This document shows positions 45,640-52,931 of a DNA stretch of 64,000 bases, one piece after another. Positions within the stretch are counted from its first letter, which is position 1; every line of letters begins with the position of its first letter. A program made the translations under genes and the position numbers. The notes below the pieces were generated by a model, which saw only the letters and a program-made list of their open reading frames with translations, had not been told where the DNA came from and searched no databases. Source of the stretch: Planomonospora sp. ID67723 (GTDB lineage Bacteria > Actinomycetota > Actinomycetes > Streptosporangiales > Streptosporangiaceae); assembly GCF_015711605.1 (NCBI RefSeq), contig NZ_JABTEZ010000002.1, positions 1,612,001-1,676,000 of the forward strand. The letters are read 5' to 3'.

Positions 45640-46527
45640 TTACCTCCAGCCGGGACGCGCCGCAGTAGGCGCACCCTTCGACCGGAAACGCTGGCGCAGC
45701 TCGCCGATGCCCTGGACGCGGGTGACGAGCTCGTCACCCGCTCCCAGGTAGCGGGGCGGGGTGCGGCGGTTGCCGACACCGGCCGGGGTGCCGGTGAAGA
45801 TCAGGTCTCCCGGCAGCAGCGGCACCACGGCCGAGATCCTGGCGATCAGATCCGGCACCGGGAAGATCATCGATCCGGTGCGGTCGTGCTGGACCACCTC
45901 GCCGTTGAGCAGACAGGTGATCTCCAGGTCGTCCGGGTCGGCCAGCTCGTCCGGGGTGACCAGCACCGGGCCGGTGGGGCCGAAGCCGGGGAAGGACTTG
46001 CCCAGGCTGAACTGCGCGGGCGTGCCCCTGCTCTGGGTGACGCGCTCGGACAGGTCCTGGCCGACCATGAATCCGGCCACGTGCTCCCATGCCCGATCCT
46101 CGGGGACGCGGTGCGCGCGCCGTCCGATCACCACAACCAGCTCGGCCTCCCAGTCCACCTTGACCCCGGTCGGGCCTCCGGGCCCTTCGGGCAGGGTGAC
46201 GGTCGTGCGTGGCCCGGTCAGGCAGGTCGGGAACTTGGTGAACACCAGCGGGTCGGCCGGTGGCTCGAAACCGGCCTCGGCGGCGTGCGGCGGGTAGTTC
46301 AGCGCGACCGCGAACACCTGCCGCGGGTTCGGCACCGGTGCCTGCCAGGCACCGTGGTCGATCGGCAGGTCGAAGACGTCGTCCGGCAGGCCGTCCGCCC
46401 GCTCGCGCAGCTCCGGCCACCGCTCCAGCAGCACCGCCGGATCGCCGGGCAGCCCGGTGGCGGCGACGTCCGCGGCCCGGTCATCGCGCACCAGCACGGC
46501 CCGGCCGTCCTGGACGCCGAGCCTCAC
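45640..46527 (-). CDS. Fumarylacetoacetate hydrolase family protein (FAH-1)
   Basis: 295 residues. FAH fold: FAVALNYPPHAAEAGF, metal-binding acids in KVDWEAELVVVIGRRAHRV, GFMVGQDLSERVTQ, and LIFTGTPAGVGNRRTPP. The family cleaves C-C bonds or hydrates/decarboxylates beta-diketo acids with Mg. It overlaps the next FAH gene upstream by ATGA, so the two may form a heteromer, as in HpcE-type or paired FAH enzymes. The exact substrate is unknown. Confidence 0.9.
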   Translation of the reverse strand: MRLGVQDGRAVLVRDDRAADVAATGLPGDPAVLLERWPELRERADGLPDDVFDLPIDHGAWQAPVPNPRQVFAVALNYPPHAAEAGFEPPADPLVFTKFPTCLTGPRTTVTLPEGPGGPTGVKVDWEAELVVVIGRRAHRVPEDRAWEHVAGFMVGQDLSERVTQSRGTPAQFSLGKSFPGFGPTGPVLVTPDELADPDDLEITCLLNGEVVQHDRTGSMIFPVPDLIARISAVVPLLPGDLIFTGTPAGVGNRRTPPRYLGAGDELVTRVQGIGELRQRFRSKGAPTAARPGWR

Positions 46528-47396
46528 CAGTCCACCTTCTCCGGCGCTGGGGTGCCGTACGCCTGCTCCCAGCTCACGACGGGGGTGCGCAGCACGCCGA
46601 GCCGCTCGACCTCGGCCTCGATCACGTCGCCCGGCTTGAGGTAGAGATCGGGGTCGCCGCTGAAGCCGGCCACCCCCTGGATCGTCCCGGTGGAGATCAG
46701 ATCGCCGGCGCTGTAGCCCTGTGGCGAGTGGTAGGCCACCAGGTGCGGGATGGACACCGACATCCGGCTGGTGTTGGACTTCTGCCGGATGCGGCCGTTG
46801 ACCCGCAGCTCCATGTCGAGGTTCTGCGGGTCCGGGATCTCGTCGGCGGTGACGATGTACGGCCCCAGCGGGTTGAACGTGTCGATCGCCTTGCAGAAGG
46901 AGAACACGCCCGACTCCATCTCCCGGCGCTGGATGTCGCGGGCGGTGATGTCGTTGTAGACCACGTATCCGGCGATGTGGCCGGGGGCGTCGTCCACGCC
47001 GAAGAACTTGCCCGGCTTGCCGATCACCACTGCGATCTCCAGCTCGTAGTCCAGCTCGCCGGTGAGGTGCTCGGGGTAGACGACCGGCTCGTCCGGGCCC
47101 ACGATGGCGTCGACGTTCTGGAAGAACACGATGCCCTTGTGCATCGGGTGCGACCAGTCCACGTGCTTCGACTCGTCCTCGTGCTCCCGGAAGTTACCGG
47201 AGGTGTGGAAGAACTTCTTGGGCGCGATCGGGGCCCGCAGCCGCACGTCGTCCAGGCTCAGGCGTTCGCCGGTCTCCGGGGCGTGGCCCCCGTGCTCGAA
47301 GTACGCCCGAGTGGAGGGGACCTCCAGCGGGATGACGAGCCGCTCCTCCAGCTCCAGCCGCCCGACGCGGCCGTCGTCAAAAGTGATCAGCTTCAT
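46524..47396 (-). CDS. Fumarylacetoacetate hydrolase family protein (FAH-2)
   Basis: 290 residues. FHTSGNFREHEDES, metal motif ELDYELEIAVVIGKPGKFFG, GYVVYNDITARDIQRREMES, LISTGTIQGVAGFSGDP, typical of the FAH superfamily (e.g. 2-hydroxyhepta-2,4-diene-1,7-dioate isomerase or diketo-acid hydrolase groups). GTIQGV replaces the usual GTPAGV. ATGA overlaps link it to the CMD-family gene upstream and FAH-1 downstream. Confidence 0.9.
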   Translation of the reverse strand: MKLITFDDGRVGRLELEERLVIPLEVPSTRAYFEHGGHAPETGERLSLDDVRLRAPIAPKKFFHTSGNFREHEDESKHVDWSHPMHKGIVFFQNVDAIVGPDEPVVYPEHLTGELDYELEIAVVIGKPGKFFGVDDAPGHIAGYVVYNDITARDIQRREMESGVFSFCKAIDTFNPLGPYIVTADEIPDPQNLDMELRVNGRIRQKSNTSRMSVSIPHLVAYHSPQGYSAGDLISTGTIQGVAGFSGDPDLYLKPGDVIEAEVERLGVLRTPVVSWEQAYGTPAPEKVDW

Positions 47397-47968
47397 GCTC
47401 TCTCCTTGTGTTCACCTGCGAAGACACGCAGCTGGAGGGCGAGCGTGGCGTAGTAGCCGACCAGTGTCGTCAGCTCGAACAGGCCCCGTTCCCCCATTGC
47501 CGCCACCGCCTCGCCGTATTCCTCGTCGGTCAGCGCGCCCGCACCGGTCAGCGCGGCGGTGGCCCGCACGGCCGCCCGCTCGTCCGGATCGGCCAGGTCG
47601 GGCAGCCCGCCCTCGCGCAGCGCGGCGATTTCTTCCTCGGTCAGGCCGCAGGTCCGGCCCACCGCCTCGTGCGACTCGCGTTCGAAGTCGCTGCCCCAGT
47701 GCGCGGCGACGGTCAGGATGGCCATCTCCCTGATCCGGCCGGTCAGAACCGAGCCGTAGCGCACAGCCGCGCCGACCTCTTGCAGGGCGAGGCCGACGGG
47801 CGGGCTCAGCAGCATGGCGTTGAACGGGCCGCGCAGCCGTCCCCACCCGTCGGTGAGCGGGAAGGCCTGCGGCCCCGCGGCCCGCGGTCCGCCGGTGACG
47901 GCGCGGTAGACCTCGGCCTGTTCGTCGTCCAGGTCCTGCGGAAGCAGCCCGGCCAGCCGGGCGGTCAT
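47393..47968 (-). CDS. Carboxymuconolactone decarboxylase (CMD) family protein
   Basis: 191 residues, all-helical CMD fold: FNAMLLSPPVGLALQEVGAA, REMAILTVAAHWGSDFERES, HEAVGRTCGLTEEEIAAL. AhpD-type proteins have CxxC in the same helix; here it is HWGSDFE, without cysteines, so this is a decarboxylase-like rather than peroxidase-like member. ATGA overlaps with both neighbours show tight coupling in the operon. Confidence 0.85.
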   Translation of the reverse strand: MTARLAGLLPQDLDDEQAEVYRAVTGGPRAAGPQAFPLTDGWGRLRGPFNAMLLSPPVGLALQEVGAAVRYGSVLTGRIREMAILTVAAHWGSDFERESHEAVGRTCGLTEEEIAALREGGLPDLADPDERAAVRATAALTGAGALTDEEYGEAVAAMGERGLFELTTLVGYYATLALQLRVFAGEHKERA

Positions 47969-48720
47969 ACGAGCGTCCTGCCACCGTCGACGTACAGCAC
48001 CTGGCCGGTGATGAAGCAGGCCCGGGGTGACAGCAGGAACAGGACCGCGCCCACCACGTCGTCCGGCGTCCCCAGACGGCCCGCGGGGACGAGCCGGGTC
48101 ATCTCCTCCCGCCTCCCGGGCTCGGCCAGGTAGCCGCGGGTCAGCTCCGTCTCGGTGTAGCCGGGGGCCACCGCGTTGACGGTCACCCGATCGGCCGCCC
48201 ACTCCCTGGCCATGACCTTGACGAGCTGGTCCAGGCCGCCCTTGCTGGCCGCGTAGGGGCCGTGGTGCGGGTGCGCGAGCTGCGAGGAGACCGAGGAGAA
48301 GTAGACCATGCCGCCACCGCCGGCCTCCCGCATCAGCCGGCCCGCGGCCCGCCCGATCCAGAACGCGCTGGAGAGGTTCAGCGTGATGATGCGCTCCCAC
48401 ACCTCGTCGGGGGTGTCGACCACCGGCCGCCGGTCGTTGGTCCCGACCGCGTGCACGAGCAGGTCCAGTCCGCCGAGGTTCTCGGCGGCGCTCGTCACCG
48501 CCGCCTCACACGCTTCCGCGCTCGTCAGGTCCGCGGACAGGACGCGGAGGTCGGCGGAGGCGAGGCGCGGATCGGCCTGCAGCTCCTTGAGCCTGGCCTC
48601 CTCCACGTCGACGACCAGCACGGATGCCCCGGCATCCGCCAGGCCTCCGGCGCAGGCCGCGCCCAGGCCGCCCGCGCCCATGACGAGCGCCTTGCGGCCG
48701 TTCAGACCGAGCCAACCCAT
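47965..48720 (-). CDS. SDR-family oxidoreductase
   Basis: 251 residues, first gene of the operon. Cofactor motif ALVMGAGGLGAACAGGLADA, an acidic residue after strand 2 (VVDVEEARL) suggests NAD rather than NADP, catalytic SSVSSQLAHPHHGPYAASKG (YAASK), then NAVAPGYTETELT. It opens at an ATG at 48720. A small inverted repeat (GAAAG TTG CTTTC) lies upstream at 48745-48757. It probably oxidises the incoming substrate. Confidence 0.9.
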   Translation of the reverse strand: MGWLGLNGRKALVMGAGGLGAACAGGLADAGASVLVVDVEEARLKELQADPRLASADLRVLSADLTSAEACEAAVTSAAENLGGLDLLVHAVGTNDRRPVVDTPDEVWERIITLNLSSAFWIGRAAGRLMREAGGGGMVYFSSVSSQLAHPHHGPYAASKGGLDQLVKVMAREWAADRVTVNAVAPGYTETELTRGYLAEPGRREEMTRLVPAGRLGTPDDVVGAVLFLLSPRACFITGQVLYVDGGRTLV

Positions 48721-48744
48721 GACCGGCCTCCAAGTTCACTAGAC

Positions 48745-48757
48745 GAAAGTTGCTTTC
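48745..48757. promoter_or_regulatory. Possible operator upstream of SDR operon
   Basis: GAAAGTTGCTTTC, 5-bp arms with a 3-base centre, 25 bases before the SDR start and between this operon and the divergent PadR gene. Either PadR or an IclR protein could bind. Confidence 0.4.
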
Positions 48758-48943
48758 AGAATCGGCGGCCATGCTAGCCCGGGCCTGCGCCCCTGTCCAC
48801 GCCCAGCGGCCAAACTGGAATGTCACAATGCACTGTTATCTCGGCACGTTGATCCTGCGTGGTCCCGCAGAATCCATGTAAGGATTGACATTAGGTTATG
48901 GGCAGGCTCCGCCGTACGGACCCCGAGCGTGGAGGACGGTCAG

Positions 48944-49537
48944 ATGTCTTTGAAGTACGCCCTGCTGGGTTTCCTCAGCACCGAGCCGACCTCGGGATAC
49001 GACCTGGCGCGCGAGTTCGGCGAGTCGCTGGGGTGGTTCTGGCACGCCTCCCACACCCAGATCTATCCGGAGCTGCGGCGGCTGGAGAGCCAGGGGCTGG
49101 TCACCAGCACCGTGACCCATGACAATCCGGGCAAGCCGAAGCGGACCTACCGCCTCACCGAGCAGGGCGCCGCCGAGTTGCAGGCGTGGCTGGCGCAGCC
49201 GGTGGAGTATCCCCCCGTCCGCGACGTCGAACGGGTCAAGCTGATGTTCCTCGACACCGTCCCCATAGAGGTGATCCGGCACCATCTGGAGGCGCATCGA
49301 AAGCACCACGAGGACCTGCTCGCCGTCTACACCCGACAGCTGCGCGAGATGCACCGCGGCGTCCTTCCCCGGCTGGTCAAGCGGCTCGCCAACCGCCCTC
49401 GCGGCGCGCACGCGCTCGTCACCGGGCTCAAGGTGCTGGCCATGCAGGGGAACGTCGCGCGCTCCCGCGCCGAGATCGCCTGGGCCGAGGACGCACTCGC
49501 CTGGCTGGAGGGCATGGAGGATCCGCCGTCCGCCTGA
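48944..49537 (+). CDS. PadR-family regulator
   Basis: 197 residues. PadR winged helix LKYALLGFLSTEPTSGYDLA, YPELRRLESQGLVTSTVTHD, and C-terminal helical domain (Vir-type) with VYTRQLREMHRGVLPRL. PadR proteins usually respond to phenolic acids. The ATG at 48944 is preferred over the GTG at 48929 because GGAGGAC is 7 bases upstream. Divergent from the SDR-CMD-FAH operon; it may sense the aromatic-like substrate. Confidence 0.9.
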   Translation: MSLKYALLGFLSTEPTSGYDLAREFGESLGWFWHASHTQIYPELRRLESQGLVTSTVTHDNPGKPKRTYRLTEQGAAELQAWLAQPVEYPPVRDVERVKLMFLDTVPIEVIRHHLEAHRKHHEDLLAVYTRQLREMHRGVLPRLVKRLANRPRGAHALVTGLKVLAMQGNVARSRAEIAWAEDALAWLEGMEDPPSA

Positions 49538-49638
49538 TCGGCCTGCCGGTCGACGCGCCCATGGTATTCTCGCGCCTCGAAAACGGTTCCCAAGTGAGCG
49601 AGTCGCCCGGGACGGCGTGAGAGAGCGAGGCGCGTGGC

Positions 49639-50463
49639 ATGCCCGCCAGACGAAGGCCCGCCCAGACCGTGTCGGCGACCGCGCCCGCCTCCCGGCCGGA
49701 ATACCGCATCGAGGCGCTGGCCAAGGGTCTGAGGCTGTTGTCGCTGTTCACCGAGCGGCACCCGGTCTGGCGGGTCAGCGATATGGCTGCGGCCACCGGC
49801 ATCCCCCTCCCGACGGTCTACCGGGTGGTCATGACGCTGGCCGCGGAGGGCTATCTCGTCCACCTGCCCAACGGCGACTACCGGCCCGGGGTGCGCGTGC
49901 TCACCCTGGGGACCGCCGCGCTGCGCGGCATGGACCTCGTCGAACTCGCGACCCCGGCGCTGAGGGCGCTCGCCGAAGCCACCGGGGAGACCGTCAACCT
50001 GTGCGTGCTCACCGGCGACCGCGTGCTCTACCTGATCCGGCTGCGCAACTCCGACCTGGTGACCGCGAACATCCAGGTCGGCTCGACGCTGCCGGCCGTC
50101 TACACCTCGATCGGCAAGCTGCTGCTGGCGCACCTGGACGACGCCGAGCTCGAGACCCGCGTCACCGCCGACTCCTTCCTCCCCCCGCACGGCCCCAACG
50201 CGAAGCTGTCGCTGGACGAGCTGCGGAGCGAGCTCTCCGACATCCGCAGGGACGGCTGGGCCGTCCAGGACGAGGAGCTCTCCTTCGGCCTGCGCTCGCT
50301 CGCCGTACCGGTGCGTGACGCCTCGGGCCGGGTGATCGCGGGCCTGAACGTCGCGGTCCAGGCCCGCGACTGGTCGACCCAGCGGCTCATCAGGGAGCTC
50401 TGCCCGCAGGCGACGCGGACCGGCGAGGAGATCTCCACCCTGCTCGGCTGTCCCGCGAGCTGA
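49639..50463 (+). CDS. IclR-family regulator
   Basis: 274 residues. HTH: YRIEALAKGLRLLSLFTERH, WRVSDMAAATGIPLPTVYRV; effector domain with LCVLTGDRVLYLIRLRNS and STLPAVYTSIGKLLLA. It precedes the amidohydrolase-hydrolase pair on the same strand. Inverted repeats at 50644-50687 probably form its operator. ATG at 49639. Confidence 0.9.
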   Translation: MPARRRPAQTVSATAPASRPEYRIEALAKGLRLLSLFTERHPVWRVSDMAAATGIPLPTVYRVVMTLAAEGYLVHLPNGDYRPGVRVLTLGTAALRGMDLVELATPALRALAEATGETVNLCVLTGDRVLYLIRLRNSDLVTANIQVGSTLPAVYTSIGKLLLAHLDDAELETRVTADSFLPPHGPNAKLSLDELRSELSDIRRDGWAVQDEELSFGLRSLAVPVRDASGRVIAGLNVAVQARDWSTQRLIRELCPQATRTGEEISTLLGCPAS

Positions 50464-50643
50464 CGGCCTGCCAGACCGACGGCCCGCTCGTCGTGGTGAG
50501 ATCCGCGGGCTGCGGTGGCCTGAACGCTGCGGTGACCTGGCAAGACGTGCTCGGCGCGGCGCGTACCTTGGACGGGCGAGCCGTGGCCGTGCGGATGATC
50601 GGCGTTTCCGGGGCATTGACAGGCGGCGGCTCCGTGGCCACCC

Positions 50644-50687
50644 TTTCTTCAATACAGATGAAGAAAATTGTTCTCGCACAGTGAGAA
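50644..50687. promoter_or_regulatory. IclR-type operator with two inverted repeats
   Basis: TTTCTTCA and TGAAGAAA form perfect 8-bp arms separated by 7 bases; a second TTCTC/GAGAA pair, also spaced by 7, follows at 71-87. They sit 20-60 bases before the amidohydrolase start in an AT-rich patch. Confidence 0.7.
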
Positions 50688-50706
50688 TAAGTCGGGAGCG
50701 TGCACC

Positions 50707-51981
50707 ATGAAGCGAATCGTCTTCACCAACGGACTCGTCTTCGACGGAACAGGCTCGCCCCCGGAACCCGGTGAAGTGGTCGTGGAGGGTGACCGCATCG
50801 TCGAGGTCCGCGGCGGCTGGCGGGACGAGCACGGTGAGGACCAGGTGGTGGACGCCCACGGCTGCACGGTCATGCCCGGCCTGGTCGAGTCCCACTCCCA
50901 CCTGACCTTCCCCTCTGCGGTCGGCCACATCGACACGGGCTTCAACCCGCCGCTCGACGTCAGCTTCTTCGGCCGGATCGAAGGACTGGAAGCCGAGGTC
51001 GCCCGGGCCGAACGCAATGCGGCGATCCTGCTGGACGCCGGCTTCACCTCCGCCTACTCGGCGGGATCCCTCCTGCCCATGCCGACCGAGGTGATCCTGC
51101 GCGACAAGATCGCCGCCGGGGCGGTGCCGGGCCCGCGCCTGCGCGCGGCCAGCATGGAGCGCGACAACCACCCCGTGCGGCCGGACGGCCATGTCGAGCC
51201 CGATTGGCAGGGGCCCGACGCCTGCCGGGCGTTCGTCCGCGAACAGGCCGCCATGGGCTTCGACAGCGTCAAGTTCCTGCTCAGCAACGACGACGTGTTC
51301 ATCCCCGGCGGCTCGCAGCTCACCCAGTACACCCAGGAGGAGGCCTCGGCCGCCGGCGAGGCGGCCCGCGAGTGCGGGGTGTGGCTCAACTGCCACGCGC
51401 AGTCCGCCGAATCCGTGAAGATCGCGGTACGCGCCGGCTTCCGCTCGATCTACCACTGCACCTACGCGGACGAGGAGGCCCTCGACCTGCTGGAGTCGGT
51501 CAAGGACGAGATCTTCGTCTCCCCGGCGCCCGGCATCATCTACGCCAACGTCCACGAGGGCGAGGAGTTCGGCATCGACCGCGCCACGGCGGAGAAGATG
51601 GGATCGGTCGCCGCGCTGGAGGGCATGATCCGTATCTACCCGGAGATCCGCGCCCGCGGCATCCGCGTCCTCCCCGGCGGCGACTACGGATTCCCCAACA
51701 ACCCCATCGGCCGCAACGCCCGTGACCTTCAGCTCTTCGTGGAACTGCTCGGCTTCACCCCGCTGGAGACCCTGCGCGCCGCCACGCGGTACGGCGGCCA
51801 GGTCATGGGCATGGGCGACGAGCTCGGCCTGCTCGCACCCGGCTACCTGGCCGACGTCCTCATGGTGCGGGGAAATCCGGCGAGCGACGTCACAATTCTG
51901 CAGGACGGGGAGAACATCCTCGCGATCATGCAGGGCGGACGCTTCCACAAGGAGCCCGTACCCGGAGCCTCCGCCCCGTGA
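50707..51981 (+). CDS. Amidohydrolase family protein (imidazolonepropionase-like)
   Basis: 424 residues, TIM-barrel metal hydrolase. N-terminal FTNGLVFDGTGSPPEPG, metal ligands H63 and H65 (ESHSHLTF), later His in NCHAQSAESV and YHCTYAD, and a likely Asp in LPGGDYGFP; the C-terminus has GLLAPGYLADVLMV. The group includes imidazolonepropionase, prolidase and ochratoxin-type amidases, so the substrate is open. ATG at 50707 has GGGAG 7 bases upstream. Overlaps the alpha/beta-hydrolase gene by GTGA. Confidence 0.9.
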   Translation: MKRIVFTNGLVFDGTGSPPEPGEVVVEGDRIVEVRGGWRDEHGEDQVVDAHGCTVMPGLVESHSHLTFPSAVGHIDTGFNPPLDVSFFGRIEGLEAEVARAERNAAILLDAGFTSAYSAGSLLPMPTEVILRDKIAAGAVPGPRLRAASMERDNHPVRPDGHVEPDWQGPDACRAFVREQAAMGFDSVKFLLSNDDVFIPGGSQLTQYTQEEASAAGEAARECGVWLNCHAQSAESVKIAVRAGFRSIYHCTYADEEALDLLESVKDEIFVSPAPGIIYANVHEGEEFGIDRATAEKMGSVAALEGMIRIYPEIRARGIRVLPGGDYGFPNNPIGRNARDLQLFVELLGFTPLETLRAATRYGGQVMGMGDELGLLAPGYLADVLMVRGNPASDVTILQDGENILAIMQGGRFHKEPVPGASAP

Positions 51982-52772
51982 CCGAGGTGGCCGTCTTCCG
52001 GGAAGTCGTCTACGCGCAGCCGCCGGGCTTCCGCCCGCTCCGCCTGGACCTCCACGTGCCGCCGGAGCCGGCGGCCCTGTGCCTTTACCTGCACGGCGGT
52101 GGCTGGCGGGTCGGCAGCCGTACCCGGCCGCCCTTCGACGATCCGTCGTTCTTCGAGCGGATCGCCCGGCTGGGCCTCGCCGTGGCGAGCATCGAGTACC
52201 GGCTCAGCGGCGAGGCGCGCTTCCCCGCGCCACTGGAGGACCTGACCGGCGCGGCGCGCTATCTCGCCGAACACCGGCGCGACTTCGGCGTCTCCACGGA
52301 CGCCACGGTGAGCTGGGGCGTCTCCGCCGGGGGACACCTCGCCGCGCTGCACGCTCTGACGACGCCGACGCCGGCGGTTTCCGCCGTCGTCTGCTGGTAC
52401 GCGCCGACCGACCTGCTCCACCTGCCGGACGACATCGACGCCGCGGGAGGACAGGCCGACCGCGGCCCGGGCTCGCGGGAGGCGCTGCTGCTCGGCGCGA
52501 CCGCCGCCGAGCGCCCCGACCTGGCTCGCGCCGCCAGCCCGGTGCACGCCGTACGGCAAGGCCCTCCGCCGTTCCTGCTCATGCACGGCGACCGGGACGT
52601 CGCCGTGCCCTGCCGGCAGAGCCATCGGCTGGCACGGGCGCTGCGCACGGTCGGCGGCGTCGCCGGCGTCGAGGAGGTCCCCGGCGCGGGCCACATGTTC
52701 CCCGAGCTCGGCCTGGAAGCGCTGCGGCGGCTGGCGGCACGCTCGGCCCGATGGCTCCTCCGGCACGTCTGA
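51978..52772 (+). CDS. Alpha/beta-hydrolase (BD-FAE/esterase-like)
   Basis: 264 residues. Oxyanion motif YLHGGGWRVGS, nucleophile elbow GVSAGGHLA (GxSxG), then FLLMHGDRDVAVP with the Asp, and GAGHMFPE with the catalytic His. HGGGW places it with BD-FAE/hormone-sensitive-lipase-like esterases. GTG start overlaps the amidohydrolase stop, so the two are coupled and may act on one compound with ester and amide bonds. Confidence 0.88.
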   Translation: MTEVAVFREVVYAQPPGFRPLRLDLHVPPEPAALCLYLHGGGWRVGSRTRPPFDDPSFFERIARLGLAVASIEYRLSGEARFPAPLEDLTGAARYLAEHRRDFGVSTDATVSWGVSAGGHLAALHALTTPTPAVSAVVCWYAPTDLLHLPDDIDAAGGQADRGPGSREALLLGATAAERPDLARAASPVHAVRQGPPPFLLMHGDRDVAVPCRQSHRLARALRTVGGVAGVEEVPGAGHMFPELGLEALRRLAARSARWLLRHV

Positions 52773-52857
52773 GACTCCGGCCGTCCGGCGTGCGAGCGCG
52801 CCGTGGTCGTCACGAAGTACCACGCCCAGTCCGCCCGCACACCGGGCTCGGCCGTTG

Positions 52858-52871
52858 ATGAAACGTTACAA
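52858..52871. promoter_or_regulatory. LacI-type operator near rhamnosidase
   Basis: ATGAAACGTTACAA, matching 11 of 14 positions of the perfect palindrome at 57819-57832, 60 bases before the GH78 start. Confidence 0.55.
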
Positions 52872-52931
52872 AAAAGTTCGGGTGAATCAGGCAGGATCCT
52901 GACACCCGCCACGTCTGCCACAGGGAGCACG

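Noticed and set aside
49327-51948. 873-residue open frame on the minus strand
   Set aside because: Opposite the IclR and amidohydrolase genes; no motif and biased composition.
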